The notes under the pieces were generated by a model. That model saw only the letters and a list, made by a program, of their open reading frames with translations, had not been told where the DNA came from and did not search any database. Below are positions 1 through 5,938 of a DNA stretch of 6,713 nt, in pieces. This stretch comes from CAISIP01 sp041581405. GTDB lineage: Bacteria; Pseudomonadota; Gammaproteobacteria; Burkholderiales; Burkholderiaceae_C. Location of the stretch: assembly GCA_041581405.1 (NCBI GenBank), contig JBFIDI010000324.1, forward strand, positions 1-6,713. Direction: 5' to 3'. A program made the position numbers and the translations under genes. The stretch's first letter is position 1. Each line of letters begins with the position of its first letter.

Positions 1-804
1 CGCGACACCGATGTCGGGCTGTACCTGCTGTTCCAGCTGGCGACCAACTCGCCGGTGGGCTACAGCGCCTCGCACGCGCTGGTGTGCGCGGTGCTGGCCC
101 ACCTGATCGGCGCCGAACTCGGCCTGCCGCAGGACGAACGCGACTCCATGGTGCATGCCGCACTGACGATGAACATCGGCATGACCGCGCTGCAGGACGA
201 ACTCGCCAGCCAGCTCGAACGCCCCACGCCCGACCAGCAGGCCGGCATCGACGCACACTCGGCGCTGGGCCGCGACATCCTGTCCGCACTCGGCATCCGC
301 GATGCCTTGTGGCTGGACATCGTCGCGCACCACCACGACGAGATCACCGACAACAAGCCGCTGGCCACGCTGACGCCGGTCGATCGGCTCGCGCGCATCG
401 TGCGCACCGTGGATCGCTACGGCGCGATGATCAGTCCGCGCAAGTCACGGGCCGGTCGCAGCGCCACCGATTCGGTGCGCTCCATCATCAGCGACGCCGG
501 CGAGCAGGGAGACGAGATCGGCCATGCGCTGGTGCGCGCCGTCGGCCTGTGCCCGCCGGGCACCTTCGTGCGGCTCGACAACGACGAGGTCGCGGTGGTG
601 ATGCGCCGCTCGCGCAAGCCCAACCATCCCCACGTGGCCATCGTGCTCAACGAGGAAGGCCTGATGGTCGGCCAGCCGCGCCTGCACCGCACGGCGCACG
701 GCAGCCCGCAGATCCGCGCGGCACTGGCCACCGCGCTGGTGCGGGTGCGGCTCAACCACCACCTGATCCTGCGCCTGGGCGCCTACGCGGCGCAGCAGGC
801 ATAG
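1..804 (+). CDS. HD-GYP-family protein with degenerate active site (5' end outside window)
   Basis: The reading frame is open from base 1 and ends at TAG 802-804, giving the last 267 residues; the N-terminal part lies outside the window. The helical pattern fits an HD-GYP domain: H25 in SASHALV, the second-helix region at residues 50-61, H86 in DAHSALG, and HHHDE at 110-114, followed by the usual C-terminal part with PPGTFVRLDNDEVAVV at 185-200 and a 'P.V..V.NEEG' strand at 210-220. HD-GYP proteins normally hydrolyse cyclic-di-GMP using an HD pair and a GYP loop. Here the expected HDxGK reads MNIGM (57-61), and the expected DGxGYP reads roughly DNKP (117-120). Metal ligands are therefore missing and catalysis is doubtful; a nucleotide-sensing or protein-binding role is an inference. 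The family call is firm and the activity is open. It converges on plsY. Confidence 0.8.
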   Translation, partial: RDTDVGLYLLFQLATNSPVGYSASHALVCAVLAHLIGAELGLPQDERDSMVHAALTMNIGMTALQDELASQLERPTPDQQAGIDAHSALGRDILSALGIRDALWLDIVAHHHDEITDNKPLATLTPVDRLARIVRTVDRYGAMISPRKSRAGRSATDSVRSIISDAGEQGDEIGHALVRAVGLCPPGTFVRLDNDEVAVVMRRSRKPNHPHVAIVLNEEGLMVGQPRLHRTAHGSPQIRAALATALVRVRLNHHLILRLGAYAAQQA

Positions 805-813
805 GTAATGGAC

Positions 814-852
814 GCCCCCCCTACGGCCTGGCAGAGCCAGTTCCGTGGGGGC
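814..852. terminator. Strong GC-rich hairpin between convergent genes
   Basis: The hairpin pairs G814-C819 with G847-C852 (6 bp), then after a three-base bulge (820-822) A823-G826 with C843-T846 (4 bp), then C828-C832 with G836-G840 (5 bp), closed by an AGA loop. That is 15 paired bases in 39. It sits 10 bases past the stop of the HD-GYP gene and 22 bases past the end of plsY on the other strand, where a bidirectional terminator is expected. Neither side has a clear T-run, so it is not a textbook intrinsic terminator. It may instead block 3' exonucleases or work with Rho. Confidence 0.5.
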
Positions 853-885
853 CTGAATGTGAGGAGGCTGCCGTCAGGCCTTCTT
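850..885 (+). terminator. Possible plus-strand terminator stem overlapping the plsY stop
   Basis: A 7-base inverted repeat, GGCCTGA (850-856) and TCAGGCC (874-880), encloses a 17-base loop and is followed on the plus strand by TTCTT (881-885). It could end transcripts from the HD-GYP gene. The loop is long and the T-run short. The stem shares bases 850-852 with the stronger upstream hairpin, so the two cannot form together. Its right arm includes the plsY stop codon. Confidence 0.25.
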
Positions 886-1512
886 AGCCCCCAGCTTCGA
901 TTCGGTGCCCTTGAGCAGGCGGTTGATGTTGGCCGCATGGCGCCAGGCCAGCAGCAGGGCCATCACCACCATGGCCAGCAGCAGGCTCTTGTCCAGGTAC
1001 CAGGCCACGCCGTCGCCGAAGATGTAATACACCGGCGCGAACACCGCGGCCACCAGCGAGGCCAGCGACGAATAGCGGAAGAAAAAGGCGATCACCAGCC
1101 AGCTGGCCGCAGCCGCCAGGCCCAGCATCCAGTTGAAACCCAGCAACACGCCCAGCGCCGTGGCCACGCCCTTGCCGCCCTGGAACCGGAAGAACACCGG
1201 GAACAGGTGCCCCAGGAAGGCGGCCAGGCCGGCCATCGCCATCGTGCCCTCGAGCATGCCGTAGGGCTTGCCGTACCAGCCGATCAGCGCCACCGGCAAC
1301 CAGCCCTTGGCTCCGTCCAGCAGCAGGGTCACCACGGCGGCCGGCTTGCTGCCCGAGCGCAACACGTTGGTCGCCCCCGGATTCTTGCTGCCATAGGTGC
1401 GCGGGTCGTTCAGCCCCATCAGGCGGCTCACGATCACGGCAAACGACAAGGAGCCGACCAGGTAGGCGGCGAGCACCGCCAGCACGGGCCACAAGGGGTT
1501 GGAAGCGTCCAT
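874..1512 (-). CDS. plsY: PlsY, acyl-phosphate:glycerol-3-phosphate acyltransferase
   Basis: This is a 212-residue integral inner-membrane protein, normal length for the family. PlsY transfers an acyl group from acyl phosphate (made by PlsX) to glycerol 3-phosphate, giving lysophosphatidic acid, the first committed step of phospholipid synthesis. All three family motifs are visible: GSKNPGATNVLRS at 41-53, GHLFPVFFRFQGGKGVATALG at 101-121 with the glycine-rich GGKG, and the C-terminal WRHAANINRLLKGTE at 190-204. Hydrophobic stretches near 6-28, 57-79, 86-107, 119-143, 151-167 and 175-190 fit several membrane passes. The ATG at 1512-1510 is preceded on its strand by GGAGA with 9 bases between, an acceptable ribosome binding site. 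It is the last gene of the minus-strand run, 43 bases after ybaK, with no obvious promoter in that gap. The C-terminal tail is lysine-rich. Confidence 0.96.
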   Translation of the reverse strand: MDASNPLWPVLAVLAAYLVGSLSFAVIVSRLMGLNDPRTYGSKNPGATNVLRSGSKPAAVVTLLLDGAKGWLPVALIGWYGKPYGMLEGTMAMAGLAAFLGHLFPVFFRFQGGKGVATALGVLLGFNWMLGLAAAASWLVIAFFFRYSSLASLVAAVFAPVYYIFGDGVAWYLDKSLLLAMVVMALLLAWRHAANINRLLKGTESKLGAKKA

Positions 1513-1555
1513 CAGTCAATGTCTCCGCAGCGGCCGGGTCGGCGCCGTTCTGGCG

Positions 1556-2047
1556 TCATTCTGCCAGCGCGCACGATACCGGCCTGGCACCGAGCAGGCG
1601 CACGCACACCTCGGGCGCCAGGCCGACCAGGAAACCCCGTCGCCCGCCGTTGATCAGGATGCGCGGCAGCTCCAGGATGGTCTGCTCGATGTAGACCGGC
1701 ATCTGCTTGCGCGTGCCGAACGGCGAGGTACCGCCCACCAGGTAGCCGCTGTGCCGGTTCGCCACCTCGACGGCGCACGGCTCGACCGACTTGCAGCCGA
1801 TCTGCCGCGCCAGGTTGCGCGTGCTGACCTTGCGGTTGCCGTGCATCAGCACCAGCAGCGGCCGGGCCCGCTCGTCCTGCATCACCAGCGTCTTGACCAC
1901 GGCGAACGGGTCCTCGCCCAGCACCTCGGCGCTGTGCTGGGCCCCGCCGTGTTCGAGGTATTCGTAGGGATGCTCGGTGAACGCCACGCCGTGCGCGCGC
2001 AGCAGCGCGGTGGCCGGCGTCTCGCTGACGTGTGCCTTCTTCGCCAT
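1556..2047 (-). CDS. ybaK: YbaK/EbsC-family Cys-tRNA(Pro) deacylase
   Basis: The product is 163 residues, typical of the single-domain YbaK family. YbaK acts in trans in the cytoplasm to hydrolyse Cys-tRNA(Pro), made when prolyl-tRNA synthetase mischarges tRNA(Pro) with cysteine. Seen here: the helix and turn HVSETPATALLRAHGVAFTEH at 6-26, the lysine of VVKTLVM (K52) matching the conserved YbaK lysine, the signature GYLVGGTSPFG at 101-111, and the late strand INGGRRGFLVGLAP. The frame extends upstream to 2137, but those extra 30 residues are non-homologous and lie inside the reductase gene. The ATG at 2047 matches the family N-terminus. That ATG shares its A with the TGA of the reductase (TGATG), and no good Shine-Dalgarno is present, which suggests translational coupling. 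Related deacylases (ProX, other YbaK-like proteins) have different tRNA specificities, so the substrate is inferred from family. Confidence 0.92.
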   Translation of the reverse strand: MAKKAHVSETPATALLRAHGVAFTEHPYEYLEHGGAQHSAEVLGEDPFAVVKTLVMQDERARPLLVLMHGNRKVSTRNLARQIGCKSVEPCAVEVANRHSGYLVGGTSPFGTRKQMPVYIEQTILELPRILINGGRRGFLVGLAPEVCVRLLGARPVSCALAE

Positions 2048-3108
2048 CACTGTGCCGGGTCGCGCAGCTCCCACCGGATGGCGTCGATCGCGGCCAGCAG
2101 CTCGGGCGACAGGCTCGTGCCCCAGGCATCGAGGCATTCGTCGAGCTGGGCCACGCTGGTGACGCCGATGATGGTGCTGGCCACCCGCCAGTTGGTGTAG
2201 CAGAAGGCCAGCGCCATCTGCGCCGGGCTCAGGCCGTGTTCACGCGCCAGCGCGTTGTAGCGCCGCGCGCCGGCCAGCGCTTGCGGCCGTCCCCAGCGCT
2301 GCTTGCGCACCGATTCATAGCTGGAAATACGCGCGCCCTTCGGCGCATCGGGCCCCTCGATACCGCTGGCGTCGTATTTGCCGGTCAACAGGCCGAAACC
2401 CAGCGGCGAATACGCCAGCAGCGACACGCCCAGCCGGTGGCAGGTCTCGTCCAGGTTGTTGTCGTAGCTGCGGTTGATCAGGCAATACGGGTTCTGGATC
2501 GACACCACGCGCGCCAGGCCGTGTTGCTCGGCCAGCCGCACGAACTCGTGCACGCCGTACGGCGTCTCGTTGGACAGGCCGATCTGGCGCAGCTTGCCGG
2601 CCTTGACCAGCCCGGACAGGGCCTCGAGCTGTTCGTGGATCGTCGTGGCCGTGCGCTCCTTGGCGGGGTCGTAATAGGTCGAGCCGAACGAGGGCACGTG
2701 GCGCTCGGGCCAGTGGATCTGGTACAGGTCGATGACGTCGGTCTGCAGCCGCTCGAGGCTCTTGTCGCAGGAGCGGCGGATGTCGTCGGGTGTCATGCCC
2801 GGACCCTCGCGCACCCAGTCCATGCCGCGCGAAGGGCCGGCCACCTTGGACGCGATCACCAGCTTGTCGCGCAGGCCCGGACGCGCCTTGAGCCAGCGGC
2901 CGATGATGGCCTCGGTCGCGCCGTAGGTCGCCGCGCGCGTGGGCACCGAATACATCTCGGCGGTGTCCAGGAAATCGATGCCGCGCTCGAAGGCGCGGTC
3001 CATGATGGCGTGGGCGTCGGGCTCCGACACCTGTTCGCCGAAGGTCATCGTGCCCAGGCAGATGGGCGTGACATGCAGGTCGCTGTGACCGAGCCGGACT
3101 TTGTTCAT
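2047..3108 (-). CDS. tas: Tas-like NADP(H)-dependent aldo/keto reductase
   Basis: This is a 353-residue cytoplasmic TIM-barrel oxidoreductase, close in length and sequence layout to E. coli Tas. The beginning (GHSDLHVTPICLGTMTFGEQ) aligns with Tas almost without gaps. The aldo/keto reductase catalytic tetrad is present: D48 and Y53 in LDTAEMY, K88 in IASKVAGPSRG, and H132 in YQIHWPER. Later family signatures are GLSNETPYGV, IQNPYCLINRS and LAYSPLGFGLLTGKY. An in-frame ATG at 3123 would add five residues, but the ATG at 3108 has GGGGAT just upstream and matches the Tas start, so it is preferred. The natural carbonyl substrate is unknown; Tas in E. coli was named for suppressing tyrosine auxotrophy, which does not settle the reaction. 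The gene lies 31 bases after the acyl-CoA synthetase and overlaps ybaK by one base. The symbol is assigned by similarity. Confidence 0.92.
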   Translation of the reverse strand: MNKVRLGHSDLHVTPICLGTMTFGEQVSEPDAHAIMDRAFERGIDFLDTAEMYSVPTRAATYGATEAIIGRWLKARPGLRDKLVIASKVAGPSRGMDWVREGPGMTPDDIRRSCDKSLERLQTDVIDLYQIHWPERHVPSFGSTYYDPAKERTATTIHEQLEALSGLVKAGKLRQIGLSNETPYGVHEFVRLAEQHGLARVVSIQNPYCLINRSYDNNLDETCHRLGVSLLAYSPLGFGLLTGKYDASGIEGPDAPKGARISSYESVRKQRWGRPQALAGARRYNALAREHGLSPAQMALAFCYTNWRVASTIIGVTSVAQLDECLDAWGTSLSPELLAAIDAIRWELRDPAQ

Positions 3109-3111
3109 CGG

Positions 3112-3117
3112 ATCCCC
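3112..3117 (-). promoter_or_regulatory. Ribosome binding site that decides the reductase start
   Basis: On the minus strand GGGGAT ends three bases before the ATG at 3108 (the GGGG part is five bases away). The alternative ATG at 3123 has only a pyrimidine-rich upstream region, so this site favours the downstream start. Confidence 0.55.
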
Positions 3118-3139
3118 ATTCATCGTATGAAAGCCGAGT

Positions 3140-4924
3140 TTAGACGCCCGTTCGCGCCTTCGCCCGCGCCTCCTCCTGCAAGCGCAACACGCGCCGCTGC
3201 ACCTTGCCGGTGGTGGTCATCGGCAGCTCGGTGACGAACTCGATCTCCTTGGGATATTCGTAGGGCGCGAGCTTGCCGCGCACGTGGGCCTGCAACTGGG
3301 CGACCAGGCGCTCGTCGACGTCCGGGCCCGGCTGCGCCCGGCGCTGCGCGGCGACGTCCGGCGCCAGCACCACGTAGGCCTTGACCAGCGCGCCACGCTC
3401 CGGGTCGGGCTTGGGCACGACGGCGGCGTTGAGCACCGCCGGATGCTTGACCAGGCAGTTCTCGATCTCGCCCGGCCCGATGCGGTAACCGGCGGCCTTG
3501 AACACGTCGTCGGCGCGGCCCTGGTACCAGAGATAACCGTCGGCGTCACGCGTGGCCAGGTCGCCGGTGCGGCACCAGTCGCCGGTGAACCGGGCCGCGG
3601 TGGCGGCCGGATTCTTCCAGTAACCCAGGAAAAACACCGGATCCGGCTGGCCGTGCACGTCGTAGCGGTTCACCGCCACGTCACCCGGCACGCCGACCGG
3701 GCATTCCTGCCCCGCCTCGTCGATGACCATGACCCGGTGGCCGGGGTATCCCTTGCCCATGCTGCCGGGCTTGGCGGGCCAGCCGACACCGCCGGCGCGC
3801 TGGTCGTTCATGGTGCAGTTGCCGACGATGTAGTTGATCTCGGTCTGGCCGAACATCTCGTTGACGACGACGCCGAGCCGGTCGCGGCAATAGTCGAACA
3901 CCGCGTCGCCGACCGCCTCGCCGGCGCTCATGATGGCCTGCAGCCCCAGCCGGAAGTGCTTGCCAGGCTCGGGATAAGCCTTCATCATCGCCTTGAGCGC
4001 GGTCGGGAAGATGAAGCTGTGCGTCACCGCATGGCGCTCCATCAGCTCGAACGCGGACTGCGGGCTGAAGCGGCCGTTCCAGGCCACGATGGTCCGGCCG
4101 AAATACAGCGTGGGCAACAAGGCGTCCATCAGGCCGCCGGTCCAGGCCCAGTCGGCCGGCGACCAGAACACCGCCTTCGAGTCCGAGCCGGGGCGCAGCG
4201 GGTCGAAGCCGAACCAGTTCTGGCTGCACACGAAACCGCTGAGGTTGCCGATCAGGCCGCGGTGCGCGATCAGCGCACCCTTGGGTTGCCCGGTGGTGCC
4301 GCTGGTATAGATCAGCACCGCGGCCTCGTCAGCCCGGGTGTCGCAGGGCGTGAATCGGTCCGACTCCTGCTCGAGCACGGCCTCGTAGCCGGGGTTGCGG
4401 TCGCCGGCCCGCTCGCCGACCCGGATCACGTTGCGCAGCAGCGGGCAGTTCTCGCGCACCGACTCCAGCGCATCGATGGCCGCGGCGTCGCAGATCGCGA
4501 CCACCGCCTCGCTGTCGTGCAGGCGGAACTCCAGCGCCTCGGGGCCGAACAACATCGACAACGGCATCGCGACCGCGCCGAGCTGCAGCACCGCCATGTA
4601 GGCCACCGCGGTCTCGAAACGCTGCGGCAACACGATGGCGACCCGGTCGCCCTGCTCCACCCCCAGCACCGCCAGCGCATTGGACAGCCGGTTGGCCGCC
4701 TGCTGCAGCTGCGCGTACGACCAGGTCACCGGTGTCAGCCCGGTCCCGTCGGCCACCACCGCGACCCGGCTGGCGGCGTCGCCGCGGCCCGCCCAGCGCC
4801 CGCAACAGGCCTGCGCCATGTTGAAGCGCTCCGGCACGTGCCAGCCGAATGCGCCATGCATGGCCGCGTAATGGTCGTGCTCCAGCGCTGCCGGCGCCCT
4901 GTCCTTCAGTTGACTGCGTGCCAC
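3140..4924 (-). CDS. AMP-forming acyl-CoA synthetase (ANL superfamily)
   Basis: The product is 594 residues and activates a carboxylic acid to acyl-AMP and then acyl-CoA. Core motifs are in order: phosphate-binding loop YTSGTTGQPKG at 206-216; SPADWAWTGGL at 255-265, typical of the short/medium-chain acyl-CoA synthetase branch; the adenine-site MFGQTE at 357-362; RTGDL with the ribose-binding aspartate at 452-456; hinge GRADDVFKAAGYRIGPGEIE at 469-488; and the C-terminal catalytic lysine K574 in MTTTGKVQRR. Nothing looks truncated, so it should be active. The acyl substrate cannot be read from sequence. The open frame extends to 5146 through the divergent hydrolase, but GTG 4924 follows AAGGAGG by six bases, a near-ideal ribosome binding site, so it is taken as the start. 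It heads the minus-strand run; the gap to the reductase is 31 bases. It diverges from an alpha/beta hydrolase. Confidence 0.93.
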   Translation of the reverse strand: MARSQLKDRAPAALEHDHYAAMHGAFGWHVPERFNMAQACCGRWAGRGDAASRVAVVADGTGLTPVTWSYAQLQQAANRLSNALAVLGVEQGDRVAIVLPQRFETAVAYMAVLQLGAVAMPLSMLFGPEALEFRLHDSEAVVAICDAAAIDALESVRENCPLLRNVIRVGERAGDRNPGYEAVLEQESDRFTPCDTRADEAAVLIYTSGTTGQPKGALIAHRGLIGNLSGFVCSQNWFGFDPLRPGSDSKAVFWSPADWAWTGGLMDALLPTLYFGRTIVAWNGRFSPQSAFELMERHAVTHSFIFPTALKAMMKAYPEPGKHFRLGLQAIMSAGEAVGDAVFDYCRDRLGVVVNEMFGQTEINYIVGNCTMNDQRAGGVGWPAKPGSMGKGYPGHRVMVIDEAGQECPVGVPGDVAVNRYDVHGQPDPVFFLGYWKNPAATAARFTGDWCRTGDLATRDADGYLWYQGRADDVFKAAGYRIGPGEIENCLVKHPAVLNAAVVPKPDPERGALVKAYVVLAPDVAAQRRAQPGPDVDERLVAQLQAHVRGKLAPYEYPKEIEFVTELPMTTTGKVQRRVLRLQEEARAKARTGV

Positions 4925-4930
4925 GCCTTG

Positions 4931-4937
4931 CCTCCTT
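4931..4937 (-). promoter_or_regulatory. Strong Shine-Dalgarno of the acyl-CoA synthetase
   Basis: The minus strand reads AAGGAGG six bases before the GTG at 4924. It fixes a non-ATG start and shortens the longest open frame by 74 codons. It lies directly next to the first possible hydrolase ATG (4938) on the other strand. Confidence 0.8.
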
Positions 4938-4963
4938 ATGATCGCCGTAATGTACCAAGTCAA
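4935..4963 (-). promoter_or_regulatory. Candidate sigma70 promoter for the minus-strand run
   Basis: The minus strand has TTGACT (4963-4958), a 17-base spacer and CATAAG (4940-4935): 5/6 and 4/6 matches to the sigma70 consensus at ideal spacing. Its predicted transcription start, near 4928, would fall after the Shine-Dalgarno, which argues against it as the main promoter. A second -10-like TACATT (4954-4949) would keep the Shine-Dalgarno but lacks a -35. Confidence 0.25.
4937..4942 (+). promoter_or_regulatory. Candidate -10 element of the alpha/beta hydrolase
   Basis: TATGAT is a 5/6 match to the -10 consensus. Seven bases downstream of it is A4949/A4950, the first base of the second in-frame ATG. 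A TTGACT lies at 4910-4915, but the 21-base spacing is too long for a normal sigma70 promoter. If real, transcription would start at or next to the start codon. Confidence 0.3.
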
Positions 4964-5882
4964 ACGACCTTCGCGCTGCGTGCGCGTGCCCATCCGCGGC
5001 CTGCAATACAACGTCCGCTGCTGGGGTGAACCCGCGCCCGGCCAGGCTCCCCTGGTGCTGCTGCACGGCTGGATGGACGTGGCCGCCTCGTTCCAGTTCG
5101 TCGTCGACGCCTTGTCCGACACCTTCGTGCGGGACCGCTTCATCATCGCACCGGACTGGCGCGGTTACGGCGACACCGACGGCGGCGGCGTGGACAACTA
5201 CTGGTTCCCCGACTACATCGCCGACCTGGAACTCCTGGTCGACCACTTCTCGTCCGAGACGCCGATCGACCTGGTCGGCCACAGCCTGGGCGGCAACGTG
5301 GCGATGTTCTATGCCGGCATCCGGCCCGAACGGGTGCGCCGCCTGGTCAACCTCGAGGGATTCGGCGGCCCCGCCACCGAACCGGCGCAGGCGCCCGGCC
5401 GGTATGCCGACTGGCTGGACCAGCTGAAGAAACACCAGCGCGGCGAACTGGCGCTGCGGCCCTACGACACCGTGGACGGCGTGGCGCGGCGCCTGGCCAA
5501 GACCAACCCGCGGCTGGCGCGCGACCCGGCCGGTCGCGACAAGGCCGAGTGGCTGGCCGGCCACTGGGCACGCGAGAACGCCCAGGGACAGTGGGAGATC
5601 CTGGGCGACCCGGCGCACAAGATCGTCAACGCCCAGCTGCTGCGCGTGGACGAGTTGCTGGAGATCTACAAGCGCATCACGATGCCGCTGCTGGCCGTGG
5701 AGGCGTCGGACGACGCGATGTGGCAGTGGTGGAAGGGCCGATTCACCCGCGAGCTCTACCACGAGCGGCTGCAGTCGGTGCCCGACTGCCGGATCGCGGT
5801 CGTCGACGATGCCGGCCACATGCTGCACCACGACCAGCCCGGGCAACTGGCCGCGTTGCTGGAGCCGTTTCTGGGCACCTGA
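4950..5882 (+). CDS. Alpha/beta hydrolase (serine hydrolase)
   Basis: The product is 310 residues from ATG 4950; an in-frame ATG at 4938 would add four. Fold and catalytic signatures are clear: oxyanion-hole HGW (39-41) after a hydrophobic strand, DWRGYGDTD (69-77), nucleophile elbow GHSLGG with S112, an acidic residue D254 or D255 in EASDDAMWQWW, and H290 in DDAGHMLHHDQP. The triad is complete, so it should be an active cytoplasmic esterase, lipase-like or other hydrolase; there is no signal peptide. Substrate is unknown. A tryptophan-rich cap region (WLDQL, EWLAGHWA, QWWKGRF) suggests a hydrophobic pocket. Neither ATG has a Shine-Dalgarno: the bases before 4938 are pyrimidine-rich because they are the complement of the divergent gene's site. 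It ends 56 bases before prfB and may share some transcription with it. Confidence 0.9.
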   Translation: MYQVKRPSRCVRVPIRGLQYNVRCWGEPAPGQAPLVLLHGWMDVAASFQFVVDALSDTFVRDRFIIAPDWRGYGDTDGGGVDNYWFPDYIADLELLVDHFSSETPIDLVGHSLGGNVAMFYAGIRPERVRRLVNLEGFGGPATEPAQAPGRYADWLDQLKKHQRGELALRPYDTVDGVARRLAKTNPRLARDPAGRDKAEWLAGHWARENAQGQWEILGDPAHKIVNAQLLRVDELLEIYKRITMPLLAVEASDDAMWQWWKGRFTRELYHERLQSVPDCRIAVVDDAGHMLHHDQPGQLAALLEPFLGT

Positions 5883-5889
5883 TGGGGCG

Positions 5890-5898
5890 TGAGAAAAT
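5890..5898 (+). promoter_or_regulatory. Candidate extended -10 promoter of prfB
   Basis: TGAGAAAAT contains the TGn extension followed by GAAAAT (4/6 match to TATAAT) in the 56-base gap between the hydrolase and prfB. The expected transcription start would be near 5905, giving a leader of about 34 bases. No good -35 is visible upstream, which extended -10 promoters tolerate. This is a pattern match only. Confidence 0.3.
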
Positions 5899-5926
5899 GC
5901 CCGGTTGTTTCGACATTTCCCCAACC

Positions 5927-5930
5927 AGGA
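5927..5930 (+). promoter_or_regulatory. Ribosome binding site of prfB
   Basis: AGGA lies eight bases before the ATG at 5939. It is moderate in strength and supports that start, which is also the family's usual position about 27 codons before the recoding site. Confidence 0.6.
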
Positions 5931-5938
5931 CAAGCACC

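Noticed and set aside
815..821. Run of seven C as a possible phase-variation tract
   Set aside because: It lies between genes, in the stem of the hairpin and not in a coding frame or promoter spacer that I can identify.
808..1653. Open frame (281 codons) on the plus strand opposite plsY and the ybaK end
   Set aside because: H/Q/R-rich shadow translation; plsY on the minus strand shows all three family motifs.
2048..2137. Upstream extension of YbaK by 30 codons
   Set aside because: The extra residues are the reductase gene read in another frame; the family N-terminus begins at the ATG at 2047.
2032..3234. Open frame (400 codons) on the plus strand opposite the Tas-like reductase
   Set aside because: Same mirror-frame pattern; no recognisable domain, while the opposite strand has a complete catalytic tetrad.
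3284..5029. Long open frame (581 codons) on the plus strand opposite the acyl-CoA synthetase
   Set aside because: Its translation is low-complexity (rich in H, R, A, G, V, Q) with no family motifs and follows the third-position GC pattern of the real gene on the other strand; a mirror frame in GC-rich DNA.
4925..5146. Upstream extension of the acyl-CoA synthetase by 74 codons
   Set aside because: The extension lies inside the divergent hydrolase, has no synthetase homology, and an AAGGAGG site points to the GTG at 4924.
4329..5933. Open frame (534 codons) on the minus strand spanning the hydrolase and part of the synthetase
   Set aside because: It crosses two well-supported genes in a different frame, and its composition is that of a shadow frame.
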